A program made the translations under genes and the position numbers. A stretch of DNA of 12,446 bases from positions 1 to 12,446 of the forward strand of contig JBMLOQ010000105.1 of the NCBI GenBank assembly GCA_049242885.1, read 5' to 3'. The stretch comes from CAIVPM01 sp049242885 (GTDB taxonomy: Bacteria > Bacteroidota > Bacteroidia > Chitinophagales > Chitinophagaceae). Under the pieces are notes generated by a model. That model had not been told where the DNA came from and searched no databases. It was given only the letters and a program-made list of their open reading frames with translations. Positions 1 through 6,859 of this stretch are shown here, piece by piece. The first letter of the stretch is position 1. Every line of letters begins with the position of its first letter.

Positions 1-575
1 AGCACTATAGTTTCAATGTCTTTATCCTTATCGTTTGGACTATAGGCTTGTTTTAAATTTGTACCAAAAACAAAGGCAACTGTTTGATAAACTGTCGCAG
101 TAAATCCACCTTTGTATTCTTGAATTATTTCGTAGCAATTGTTTCCAGTTTCTCGGTTTATCAATTTCATTAATACTTTTCCTTGATAAACACTAAGGTT
201 AGTAAGCTTGCTTGTAAACTCGCTTCTCAATTCTTTTTCTCTGCTTTTTATAATGGCTTTTCGTTTTTTTCTATCAGTAACACCTACAAGTTTGGCGTTA
301 ATTTCATTCATAATTTTAGATGCTGCTTTTGCATAAGGAAAAGTTACATACACTGCATTTCTAAGCCTTGTCCATTCTGCTCTTTGGGCTTTTTGTTCTT
401 TGGTTAAATACCTTATTGTAAGCAAGTCAATTGGTGTTAAATAGCTTAAAGCTAAAGTATCACCCTCAGGGCTTATCCAAGCAGGTAATTTTAAAGTATC
501 ATTTACACTTTGTTGTGCTTTTGAAAAAGTAAAAAAGCAAATCAAACAAGGTAATATGATAATTTTTTTCATCAT
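1..575 (-). CDS. DUF4294 family secreted protein, C-terminus beyond the left edge
   Basis: The reverse strand is open from an ATG at 575 (an adjacent ATG at 572 is equally possible) to the window edge, about 190 codons with no stop, so the 3' end is missing. Numbered from 572, residues 1-19 form a signal peptide ending SKA before QQ. The body is charged and helical. It carries features I recognise from the Bacteroidota DUF4294 family: an FPYAK motif (about 78-82; usually YPYAK), a basic helix with DRKKRK (100-105), then GKVLMKLINRETG (131-143), GGFTATVYQ and FGTNLKQAYSP. The family is exported and its biochemical role is unknown to me. It follows the 619-1152 membrane-protein gene after a 43-bp gap with no terminator, so the two are probably co-transcribed. 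The family call is from memory of the motif pattern, not from a search. Confidence 0.85.
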   Translation of the reverse strand, partial: MMKKIIILPCLICFFTFSKAQQSVNDTLKLPAWISPEGDTLALSYLTPIDLLTIRYLTKEQKAQRAEWTRLRNAVYVTFPYAKAASKIMNEINAKLVGVTDRKKRKAIIKSREKELRSEFTSKLTNLSVYQGKVLMKLINRETGNNCYEIIQEYKGGFTATVYQTVAFVFGTNLKQAYSPNDKDKDIETIV

Positions 576-618
576 TTTTTGTAAATTAAAAGAAACATAT
601 TTCTACAAAATTGCTGCT

Positions 619-1152
619 TTATTTGTTAACAAATTCTTGTAATAATTTGGTGTACATCAATGCCCTTTTCTCTGCAAAATAATCTGCTCCAAGCATTATC
701 AAGGCTTGTAAAGCCAAGGCTATCCCTAGCCCAAACCAAAATTTATTGCTACCCCAATTGTCATCAATTCCAAGTTTGGGTTTAAAAAAAATTACCAAGG
801 CAATACCTACGATTGCTAATGCAATTTCAACGTATCTGTAAATTACAAAATTCTTATTTACAATTTGCATTCGTACTAATTCTTTAGATTTCAAATCATT
901 AGGAGCCATATCATAGGCATATACTACTCTAGTTCTATCTGCATCACTTCTTTTATAAATAGTAAATCCAACTGTAATTTGTATCAATGCAATCAAAATT
1001 AATGGTATAGATGCTCCTTTGTATATGCCATTTTTAGAAGCAAATAAACCTATTAAAGCAAGGATTATAGCAATTATTCCTATAATTAAAAAAACTAAGC
1101 TTTCTTGTTTTTCGGCAATAAAATATTTTTCAATATCGGTTTTGGTAAGCAT
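619..1152 (-). CDS. Four-helix inner-membrane protein of unknown function
   Basis: 177 residues. Hydrophobic segments at about 18-38, 46-66, 101-123 and 138-160 predict four membrane helices. Short hydrophilic ends (MLTKTDIEKYF at the start, KLLQEFVNK at the end) and a charged loop at about 67-100 (KRSDADRTR) connect them. No catalytic motif or named domain is recognisable, and the even helix number would put both ends on the same side. The start is supported by a perfect match to the Bacteroidota -7 box just upstream (1162-1169). A terminator further upstream isolates it from the DUF1579 gene, so it probably begins its own transcript, continuing into the DUF4294 gene 43 bp downstream. That linkage hints at an envelope role, which is inference. 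It may be one of the many uncharacterised small membrane proteins of Bacteroidota. Confidence 0.85.
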   Translation of the reverse strand: MLTKTDIEKYFIAEKQESLVFLIIGIIAIILALIGLFASKNGIYKGASIPLILIALIQITVGFTIYKRSDADRTRVVYAYDMAPNDLKSKELVRMQIVNKNFVIYRYVEIALAIVGIALVIFFKPKLGIDDNWGSNKFWFGLGIALALQALIMLGADYFAEKRALMYTKLLQEFVNK

Positions 1153-1161
1153 TTTTTACAT

Positions 1162-1169
1162 CAAATTTA
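1162..1169 (-). promoter_or_regulatory. Putative -7 promoter element for the 1152 gene
   Basis: Read on the minus strand this is TAAATTTG, a perfect TAnnTTTG. A TTG (minus strand of 1186-1188) lies 16 bases upstream, slightly closer than the usual -33 spacing. Transcription would start only a few bases before the ATG at 1152, giving an almost leaderless message. Motifs this AT-rich arise by chance, so this is tentative. Confidence 0.4.
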
Positions 1170-1210
1170 AGTGAATCAAGTTATGCAATTGCTATTTTTT
1201 TGATAGCATT

Positions 1211-1243
1211 AAAAAACCTTTTGCAATTTGCAAAAGGTTTTTT
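1211..1243 (-). terminator. Stem-loop terminator after the DUF1579 gene
   Basis: A 14-bp perfect stem (1211-1224 with 1230-1243) encloses a 5-base loop. The A-run on one side and T-run on the other give a U-tract in both directions. It sits 21 bases past the stop of the minus-strand gene at 1264-1902 and so ends that transcript. It also separates that gene from the 619-1152 gene. The symmetry means it could also stop plus-strand readthrough. Confidence 0.85.
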
Positions 1244-1263
1244 AAAAAGTTATTTAGTTGAAT

Positions 1264-1902
1264 TTACTTTTTTCTTTTAAAAATAATTTCCATACTCTTA
1301 AACTCTTTGCCATCCATGCCATTCATAAACATTTCCATTTTTTGAGTATTTGCATCAACTATTGTAAATGTTTCTCTTATATCTGCAGCAGCTTTTGTCA
1401 TAGGGTCGGTAGTTTTTCCTTTAAAGTTTATTGTTTTTGTAGCTTCATCCCATGTTCCTTCCATAGTCATTATACCTGTACCCATATTATCAATCCAAGT
1501 ATTGCTAAAAACTTTTCTAGCATTATCGTAGCCTAAAGTTCCTTTGCCATTAAAAGGCATACCCATAAAAGTTCCTTTGTATGTTGTTTCTTGAAACCTT
1601 CCATCGAATATCATTTTATTTGTAGCATCTGCAATACCTTTAGTTGGAGGAGCTTTTTCATCCATCCATTGAGTATTTTCTGCAATCCAATCACCATCCC
1701 AACTGGCCATCATTTTATGCACTTCACTTGGCATGCTGTATTCTTGCCAAGCTTTCATTTGTGCAACAGAATCCATTGGAGGAGGGGGAGGTAAAGTTTC
1801 TTTTTTTTCTTCTGATTTGGCAGTTGATTTTTCTTCTGCTTTATCAGCACAACTCACTAATAAAATGCCAAAACTGGCAAAGGCAAGCAATTGTTTTTTC
1901 AT
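1264..1902 (-). CDS. DUF1579 family lipoprotein
   Basis: 212 residues. The N-terminus is a type II (lipoprotein) signal with lipobox LVSC, so the mature protein would be lipidated at Cys18. A charged linker (AEEKSTAKSEEKKE) and five prolines (38-42) tether the globular part. That part matches my recollection of DUF1579: the HKMMASWDGDW start (62-72), a repeated pattern of short beta-strands with G.W/T and G.GT.GYDN, and TMEGTWDEATKTINFKGK in the second half. The family is predicted to be a lipocalin-like beta structure; its ligand and role are unknown to me. Residues directly after the Cys are acidic-rich (ADKAEEK), which may resemble the export signal that sends Bacteroidota lipoproteins to the cell surface (inference). 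It lies 70 bp after the 1973-2716 gene on the same strand and is followed by a strong terminator. Confidence 0.9.
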   Translation of the reverse strand: MKKQLLAFASFGILLVSCADKAEEKSTAKSEEKKETLPPPPPMDSVAQMKAWQEYSMPSEVHKMMASWDGDWIAENTQWMDEKAPPTKGIADATNKMIFDGRFQETTYKGTFMGMPFNGKGTLGYDNARKVFSNTWIDNMGTGIMTMEGTWDEATKTINFKGKTTDPMTKAAADIRETFTIVDANTQKMEMFMNGMDGKEFKSMEIIFKRKK

Positions 1903-1972
1903 TTTTGTTTTTTTTAGAAAACTAAAGTAGTTAAAATTGTTTAAAAAGAAAACAAAATACTTCTTAAGTAAT

Positions 1973-2716
1973 CTACTTTATTACTTCAGGAGCCCCACCA
2001 TGCATCCAAGTTGCAAAGGTTTCACTAATTTTCCAAGTATTGCCTTTGTATTTAGATGGACGAGCATTTACGTATTCTAAAAATAAAAGCACATCGGAAG
2101 CTTCAATCATCTTCATTTTTTCGAGTAGTTTGCCACCCTTGTATCTTCCCTCATCAATCTTTAAATTATTGTTGGGTTGAGCTTTTAGCATTTCGGCTCC
2201 AGTATATTTTATATCATTTGCCATTTTTGCAATAAAATCACCTTCGTCGTTGTCAGAAAAACCAAATGGTGCTTCAAGGGTATAAAAAGCATTTCCTTCA
2301 ACATCCGTAAATTGAATATTTTTTAAACTCAATTTTGCCAATACACCTAAATATGTAATGTTTATGCTTGCTTTAAGTTGTATTAAATCACCAAATTTTA
2401 CTTCTTTTTTTGTTTTTGTTGAAATTCCAAAGTAGTAAAACCTTCCTTTTATTAAGTTACAACGCCCATAACCTACAACACTTGTATCTAAACTGTTTGT
2501 AGCATTATCATATTTTCTAACTAGCATCCCAAGGGCTTTATTATCAATTTTTATTGCAGAGTTTTCTGGCAATTCAACTTGTACAATGGTTATACTATCG
2601 TTTTGTTTAAGAATATAATTTGTAATAGGTAATGCAATGTAATGTTCATTAATGTTTTGTGCATTTGTAATGTACACCATACAATTAAACAGCAAAAAGA
2701 AAATTGTTTTTTTCAT
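1973..2716 (-). CDS. Secreted protein of unknown function
   Basis: 247 residues with a clear signal peptide (MKKTIFFLLF followed by a hydrophobic run, with likely cleavage after ITNA or ITNAQ near residue 20). The mature part has alternating beta-like segments in its first two thirds (for example VQVELPENSAIKI, FGDLIQLKASINITYLGVLAKLSL). An acidic, helix-rich C-terminal third follows, ending in WKISETFATWMHGGAPEVIK. I recognise no domain, catalytic motif, lipobox or sorting domain, so it is most likely periplasmic or outer-membrane associated. It is first in a minus-strand pair with the DUF1579 lipoprotein gene (70-bp gap, no terminator between), so a shared transcript is plausible. It faces the divergent DUF2975-like gene at 2962 across an AT-rich gap. 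Confidence 0.8.
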   Translation of the reverse strand: MKKTIFFLLFNCMVYITNAQNINEHYIALPITNYILKQNDSITIVQVELPENSAIKIDNKALGMLVRKYDNATNSLDTSVVGYGRCNLIKGRFYYFGISTKTKKEVKFGDLIQLKASINITYLGVLAKLSLKNIQFTDVEGNAFYTLEAPFGFSDNDEGDFIAKMANDIKYTGAEMLKAQPNNNLKIDEGRYKGGKLLEKMKMIEASDVLLFLEYVNARPSKYKGNTWKISETFATWMHGGAPEVIK

Positions 2717-2961
2717 ATAATTAATTTAAACACGAAACTATAAGGAGCAAATTTTAGTTTACTACCTAATAATTGGTATTTTGTTAGGTTTATTAGTTTT
2801 TAACAATGCTTTTGAATTACTAATTAAACAGTCTATGATGATTTTTTTGAACAAAAATTATTAGTTATTTAGGAAAAAGTAATTTACATCTACTTTAAAA
2901 TAAAATTTGAATATTTATTGAATTACAATAAAAAATGTTAATATTGCTATAAAATTATTTT
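2717..2961. promoter_or_regulatory. Divergent intergenic region, AT-rich
   Basis: This 245-bp region must hold the promoters for the minus-strand gene starting at 2716 and the plus-strand membrane-protein module starting at 2962. I see no perfect TAnnTTTG box. The nearest plus-strand candidate is TAAAATTTG at 2901-2909, which has one base too many. Short inverted repeats are present: ACCTAA/TTAGGT at 2764-2769 and 2784-2789, and CTAATAATT/AATTATTAG at 2766-2774 and 2856-2864. In such AT-rich DNA they could be chance. Confidence 0.35.
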
Positions 2962-3540
2962 ATGCGAATTTTATTTATGATAATTACTGGGTTGCTTTTT
3001 TTGATTAGTTTTATTGAGTGTATAGATAATTTGTTTTTTAGTAATAGTGATTTTACACTTCAGTTTGTTGTTAAGAAAAATGCTCCATATTCAAGTTCCC
3101 AAGTATTAAATAATTATTCAAAAGATGTGGTAGTAGAAACTGAATCGTTTCTGAAAATTAAAAATGCAAGTTTATTTGATGCAGTTGCATATGATTTTGT
3201 GAAAAATAAAGTTCTTGGTCCAATTTTATCTATGATAGTTTATTTGCTTTTTTTTATTTGTATTTGGACTTACCATAAGCACGGATTATTTCATAAAAAT
3301 CTTACAATTCATATAGCTTCCATTGGCTTTTGTTTTTCAATTAGTTTTCTTATACATAGAATACAAACTGAGCTTGCCTTAAAGCACATCAAGCAAATAA
3401 CTTTTAATGAATACATTTTAAATAAAGATTTTAGTAATCAAGATGTTTTAAAAAGCATAGTTGGCCTTATTATAATATTTCTTTCAGGTGTTTATTACGA
3501 AGCATATAAACTAGATAAACAACAAAAATTAACAATTTAA
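2962..3540 (+). CDS. DUF2975-like membrane protein, short paralogue
   Basis: 192 residues with four predicted membrane helices (about 3-25, 84-104, 115-133 and 165-180). A loop of about 58 residues, probably extracytoplasmic, lies between the first two. The C-terminus reads GVYYEAYKLDKQQKLTI, a degenerate form of the DUF2975 ending (F..G..LQEENDLTI) that the next gene carries more clearly. The family assignment therefore rests on helix layout, the terminal LTI and the neighbouring genes, and is weaker than for the next gene. DUF2975 proteins are small inner-membrane proteins of unknown biochemical function, often encoded beside YozG-type helix-turn-helix proteins. It is the first gene of a three-gene plus-strand unit, 11 bp ahead of the next. 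The coding sequence is visibly richer in T and A than the neighbouring asnS. Confidence 0.65.
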   Translation: MRILFMIITGLLFLISFIECIDNLFFSNSDFTLQFVVKKNAPYSSSQVLNNYSKDVVVETESFLKIKNASLFDAVAYDFVKNKVLGPILSMIVYLLFFICIWTYHKHGLFHKNLTIHIASIGFCFSISFLIHRIQTELALKHIKQITFNEYILNKDFSNQDVLKSIVGLIIIFLSGVYYEAYKLDKQQKLTI

Positions 3541-3551
3541 AAAATTAAAAT

Positions 3552-4664
3552 ATGAGAAAATTACTTACAAGCATAGACTTTTACATTTTACTAATAATAG
3601 CTGGTTTGGCTTGTTTTTATTTATACAATATTTTTTTTGGTTTTAAACTAACAAGTGAACTTCAAAGCGAGACATTTTTTGAAATTAAATCCCTTGATAA
3701 GGATAGTAGTTTACAAAAATTTTCAGATAATATTGGAAATAATTTTCCCGATAGTTTACGTAAGGTGTATCAAGAAAATCAAGATTTTAAAGATTATACT
3801 TTGGGTAAAATGGATGCTTTTTCAGGCGAAGGAATTGGTGTTGGAAGTATTGGAATAAGAAATTATTATCCGTTCAAATACATTAACTTACTTTGTGAAA
3901 AAAATAGAATTAGGGTACTAGATAGCACTAAATTAATCGTATCGCAATATGAAAATAGTGAAATATCAAAAAAACTTTATGATTCATTAAATACTAGTTT
4001 AACAAATAGAAAATTAGGCATCGACAGTTGTTTTGAAAAAGGCAAATCTGATCTTTTTTATATAACTTTAGAAAATTATCGACTTAAGGATTTTGCTAAA
4101 TTTTTCATACAAAATAATAAAAATTATATTGAATATGTAAGATTTGATAGTGTTCAAAATACTAACGGCAACACAAAAAAAATAGGTACTAAGATGTTTG
4201 AGGAAACATCTATACTTTTTTTAACAGAAAATTTTAATCAAAGCCCAAGAAAAACAAAGCTTTGTATACCAATAACAAAAGACCAGTACAATACATACTA
4301 TACAATTTTTCATATTTTTTTCTTTATTTCTATATTATTAAGTATATTAATTTCAATTGGTATGCCCTTTGTTATTGTACTTAATATTGCTAAAGGTTTA
4401 GCTTTTGTACCTCAAAATGTTTTGTATTTAAAAATTATTAGTTTTAGCTTCTTAATTAGCGGAAGTATTGGTGTTTTGTTTAATTATATTGTACACTTTA
4501 TTTTTAGAAATCAAATTCCCCAGTCGTTTGAAATTGACAAGAATATAGTTAATGGAGTCTTCGATAATTTATATTCTTTCTTTTTTGCAATTGCTATTTT
4601 TATTGTTTCAAAAGCTTTTCAAAAAGGTGCAAAATTGCAAGAACAAAACGACCTAACCATATAA
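3552..4664 (+). CDS. DUF2975-like membrane protein with large extracytoplasmic insert
   Basis: 370 residues. One membrane helix lies at about 10-30. A hydrophilic region of about 215 residues (31-245) follows, then three further helices at about 250-280, 291-318 and 338-355. The C-terminus, AFQKGAKLQEQNDLTI, closely matches the DUF2975 hallmark ending. Ordinary DUF2975 proteins are, as I recall, about 150-200 residues with a short loop after helix 1. The insert is therefore the unusual part, and by topology it would face the periplasm. It shows two cysteines (Cys115 and Cys160) that could pair, plus a glycine-rich stretch GEGIGVGSIGIRN (92-104). I recognise no named domain in it. It lies between the shorter paralogue (11 bp upstream) and the XRE regulator (3 bp downstream), almost certainly as one operon. 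A sensing role for the insert is inference. Confidence 0.75.
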   Translation: MRKLLTSIDFYILLIIAGLACFYLYNIFFGFKLTSELQSETFFEIKSLDKDSSLQKFSDNIGNNFPDSLRKVYQENQDFKDYTLGKMDAFSGEGIGVGSIGIRNYYPFKYINLLCEKNRIRVLDSTKLIVSQYENSEISKKLYDSLNTSLTNRKLGIDSCFEKGKSDLFYITLENYRLKDFAKFFIQNNKNYIEYVRFDSVQNTNGNTKKIGTKMFEETSILFLTENFNQSPRKTKLCIPITKDQYNTYYTIFHIFFFISILLSILISIGMPFVIVLNIAKGLAFVPQNVLYLKIISFSFLISGSIGVLFNYIVHFIFRNQIPQSFEIDKNIVNGVFDNLYSFFFAIAIFIVSKAFQKGAKLQEQNDLTI

Positions 4665-4667
4665 CCT

Positions 4668-4901
4668 ATGCCAATAGTAGTAAACTTAGATGTAATGTTG
4701 GCAAAACGTAAAATGAGTTTAACAGCTTTAAGCGAAAAGCTTGATATTACAATAGCTAATCTCAGTATTTTAAAAACTGGAAAAGCTAAAGCTATTAAGT
4801 TCAGCACGTTAGAAGATATTTGTAGATTATTGAATTGCCAACCAGGAGATATTTTGGAGTATATGAATGATGAGCAGTATAATAATCTATTTAATAAATA
4901 A
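4668..4901 (+). CDS. XRE/YozG-type helix-turn-helix regulator
   Basis: 77 residues, essentially one Cro/C1-type DNA-binding domain (HTH_26/YozG subgroup). The helix-turn-helix is MSLTALSEKLDITIANLSILKTGK (about 16-39): LSEKLDIT is the first helix and turn, and ANLSILKTGK the recognition helix. It is followed by FSTLEDICRLLNCQPGDILEY, the usual closing helices of this subgroup. There is no separate ligand or dimerisation domain. The start lies 3 bp after the stop of the DUF2975-like gene, so it is translated from the same message. In other bacteria YozG-like regulators commonly sit beside DUF2975 genes (for example yozG and yoaS in Bacillus), which supports treating the three genes as one unit. 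Its targets are unknown; autoregulation from the 2717-2961 gap or binding at the palindrome 12 bp downstream is possible but unproven. Confidence 0.9.
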   Translation: MPIVVNLDVMLAKRKMSLTALSEKLDITIANLSILKTGKAKAIKFSTLEDICRLLNCQPGDILEYMNDEQYNNLFNK

Positions 4902-4913
4902 CACAATTATTCA

Positions 4914-4937
4914 GCAAATTCATATGCATATATTTGC
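4914..4937. repeat. Imperfect palindrome overlapping the asnS promoter
   Basis: Arms GCAAAT (4914-4919) and ATTTGC (4932-4937) flank a perfect 10-bp palindrome ATATGCATAT (4922-4931). Two extra bases (4920-4921) sit on the left side only. It overlaps the predicted -7 box and begins 12 bp after the stop of the XRE gene. It lacks a following T-run, so it does not look like an intrinsic terminator. An operator is possible. Confidence 0.5.
4929..4936 (+). promoter_or_regulatory. Putative -7 promoter element for asnS
   Basis: TATATTTG is a perfect TAnnTTTG 51 bases ahead of the asnS ATG, placing the transcription start near 4942 with a leader of about 45 bases. No clear TTG is seen at -33. It implies that asnS can be transcribed independently of the membrane-protein/XRE unit. 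Confidence 0.5.
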
Positions 4938-4987
4938 AAACTTTAATTGTTTGATAAAAATTTACTTCAAACTAAAAAAACATCGAA

Positions 4988-6439
4988 ATGTTTAACAACA
5001 GAACAAAAATAAAATCGCTACTAACTGGCGATAAAATAGGGCAACAAGTAATTGTAATGGGTTGGGTACGTACCTTTCGTAACAATCAGTTTATAGCTTT
5101 AAATGATGGTAGTACCAATAATAATATTCAAGTAGTTGTAGAGTTGGGAATGTTGGATGAAACTTCTTTAAAACGTATTACAACAGGAGCTTCAATAAAG
5201 GTTGTAGGTGAGTTGATAGCTAGCTTAGGTAAAGGACAAACAGTAGAAGTTAAAGCTACATCAATAGAAATTTTGGGTGATAGCGATGCCGAAAAATATC
5301 CTTTACAACCCAAAAAACATAGCTTGGAGTATTTAAGAGAAATAGCACATTTGCGTTTCAGAACCAACACTTTTGGTGCTATTTTTAGAATACGCCATTC
5401 GCTAGCTTATGCTATTCATAAATTTTATAATGATAAGGGTTTTGTGTATTTACACACACCAATTGTAACTGCAAGCGATGCTGAGGGTGCTGGTGAAATG
5501 TTTAAAGTAACTACATTGCCTATTGATGGCACAGCCCCTAAAAACGAAGATGGAAGTATAAACTATAGCGAAGACTTTTTTGGTAAAGCAACTAACCTTA
5601 CAGTTAGTGGCCAGCTTGAAGGAGAATTAGGTGCTATGGCCTTTAGCGAAATTTATACTTTTGGACCAACTTTTAGAGCAGAAAATAGCAACACAACAAG
5701 GCACTTGGCTGAGTTTTGGATGATTGAACCCGAAATGGCTTTTCATGATTTAGAAGATAATATGAACTTGGCTGAAGAGTTTATTCAATACTTAATAAAA
5801 TATGTTTTAGAGCACAATAAGGAAGACCTTGAGTTTTTGGATGCTCGTTTAGCTGAAGAAGAAAAACAAAAGCCTACTAACGAAAGACAAGAAATGGGCT
5901 TATTAGAAAAATTAAACTTTGTATTAAGTAATAGTTTCGAGAGAATTACATATACCCAAGCTATAGATATTTTGCTTAACAGCCAACATTATAAGAAAAA
6001 GAAATTTAAGTATGATGTTGCTTGGGGAATAGATATGCAAAGCGAACATGAAAGGTTTTTGGTTGAAAAACACTTTAAAAAACCAGTAATTGTAACCAAT
6101 TATCCTGCTGCAATAAAAGCATTTTATATGAGGCAAGATGATGGTTGTGAGCCAGGTAAAGAAACTGTGGCTGCCATGGATATTTTAGCACCAGGAATTG
6201 GTGAAATTGTAGGTGGTAGCCAAAGAGAAGAACGTTTAGAAAAACTTGTTTCACGAATGGAAGCAATGCATATTCCAACAGAAGAAATGAGTTGGTATTT
6301 AGATACTCGTAGATTTGGAACTGTACCACATGCAGGATTTGGTTTAGGTTTTGAGCGTATGGTTTTATTTGTTACTGGAATGACGAACATTAGAGATGTA
6401 ATACCATTTGCAAGAACACCAAAGAATTGTGAATTTTAA
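4988..6439 (+). CDS. asnS: Asparaginyl-tRNA synthetase
   Basis: 483 residues, slightly longer than the roughly 466 of the E. coli enzyme. This cytosolic class II enzyme joins asparagine to tRNA-Asn using ATP. An N-terminal OB-fold anticodon-binding domain (about 19-95, with VIVMGWVRTFRNN and FIALNDGS) is followed by the class IIb catalytic core. Motif 1 lies around 134-160 (IRHSLAYAIHKFYNDKGF), motif 2 is FRAENSNTTRHLAEFWMIEPE (229-249) and motif 3 is GFGLGFERM (450-458). The VSGQLEGE segment (207-214) and the motif 2 sequence favour AsnRS over AspRS or LysRS. A charged stretch at about 283-345 looks like a lineage insertion between motifs 2 and 3. All core motifs are intact, so it should be active. 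It has its own predicted promoter and a strong terminator 3' of the gene. Confidence 0.98.
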   Translation: MFNNRTKIKSLLTGDKIGQQVIVMGWVRTFRNNQFIALNDGSTNNNIQVVVELGMLDETSLKRITTGASIKVVGELIASLGKGQTVEVKATSIEILGDSDAEKYPLQPKKHSLEYLREIAHLRFRTNTFGAIFRIRHSLAYAIHKFYNDKGFVYLHTPIVTASDAEGAGEMFKVTTLPIDGTAPKNEDGSINYSEDFFGKATNLTVSGQLEGELGAMAFSEIYTFGPTFRAENSNTTRHLAEFWMIEPEMAFHDLEDNMNLAEEFIQYLIKYVLEHNKEDLEFLDARLAEEEKQKPTNERQEMGLLEKLNFVLSNSFERITYTQAIDILLNSQHYKKKKFKYDVAWGIDMQSEHERFLVEKHFKKPVIVTNYPAAIKAFYMRQDDGCEPGKETVAAMDILAPGIGEIVGGSQREERLEKLVSRMEAMHIPTEEMSWYLDTRRFGTVPHAGFGLGFERMVLFVTGMTNIRDVIPFARTPKNCEF

Positions 6440-6442
6440 CAT

Positions 6443-6480
6443 AATTAAAAAGCCTCTGTTTTAGCAGAGGCTTTTTAATT
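6443..6480. terminator. Bidirectional terminator between convergent genes
   Basis: A perfect 16-bp stem (6443-6458 with 6465-6480) has a 6-base loop TTTTAG and the GC-rich core GCCTCTG/CAGAGGC. A-run and T-run flanks give a U-tract on both strands. It starts 3 bases after the asnS stop and ends 15 bases before the stop of the minus-strand gene at 6496, so it can serve both. Confidence 0.92.
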
Positions 6481-6495
6481 ATTAACTTAATTTAA

Positions 6496-6840
6496 TTATT
6501 TAATTACCTGAAACTTTCCACTATCAATAACTTTTCCTGCTCTATCTACAAGTTTGTATAAATATAAGCCTCTATAAAAAGTTTCAAGACTAAGGTTAAT
6601 TTTATTATTTTCTACTTTTAGTTCTACAACTTGTTTTCCAACGAAATTAAAAATGATAAGCCTGGTGTTTTTATCTTGAGTTTTAGTAAACTCAAAATTT
6701 ATGTTGTTATTTGCTGGGTTTGGATAGCATTTCAAAGCTTTTAATCCACCTTCGCCTACTACTACAAAATTGGCATTAGCTCTTGTTAAAGAGAGCGTTG
6801 ATAAAATAATAAATAAAAATATCTTGTAAAAATGCTTCAT
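6496..6840 (-). CDS. Minimal T9SS type A sorting-domain protein
   Basis: 114 residues: a signal peptide (1-23, cleavage near RANA/N), about 12 linker residues (FVVVGEGGLKAL), then at once a type IX secretion C-terminal sorting domain (about 37-114). The sorting domain shows its usual marks: CYPNPANNNINFEF (YPNP start), LIIFNFVGKQV, the hydrophobic-alternating strand KINLSLETFYRGLYLYKL with RGLY, and a final strand SGKFQVIK ending in a lysine. Such domains guide cargo through the T9SS outer-membrane translocon and are usually cleaved. Here there is no room for a cargo domain, which is odd. It may be a truncated remnant, a small surface protein, or an adaptor. It has a predicted -7 box upstream and terminators on both sides, so it is a single-gene unit. 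Confidence 0.88.
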   Translation of the reverse strand: MKHFYKIFLFIILSTLSLTRANANFVVVGEGGLKALKCYPNPANNNINFEFTKTQDKNTRLIIFNFVGKQVVELKVENNKINLSLETFYRGLYLYKLVDRAGKVIDSGKFQVIK

Positions 6841-6859
6841 TCAAAACTTAATAACGTAA

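Noticed and set aside
1258..1536. Plus-strand open frame, Cys/His/Phe-rich, opposite the DUF1579 gene
   Set aside because: The composition is that of the reverse complement of an AT-rich gene. There is no recognisable domain, and the DUF1579 call on the other strand is strong.
1923..1980. Inverted repeat TAAAGTAG (1923-1930) and CTACTTTA (1973-1980) at the end of the 1973-2716 gene
   Set aside because: The arms are 42 bases apart with no U-tract, so this is not a convincing terminator. The right arm overlaps the coding end.
2962..4901. Toxin-antitoxin system (small HTH protein beside unknown genes)
   Set aside because: The neighbours are multi-helix membrane proteins with a DUF2975 ending, not a small toxin fold. 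The HTH is of the YozG subgroup that normally accompanies DUF2975.
4619..4906. Open frame on the minus strand opposite the XRE gene
   Set aside because: It is antisense to well-supported coding sequence and its translation shows no domain or signal peptide.
4902..4987. T-box or other tRNA-sensing leader ahead of asnS
   Set aside because: The leader is under 90 bases with no specifier-loop or antiterminator structure, and T-boxes are not typical of Bacteroidota.
5924..6390. Several minus-strand open frames inside asnS
   Set aside because: They are shadows of the asnS reading frame, which carries all class II synthetase motifs.
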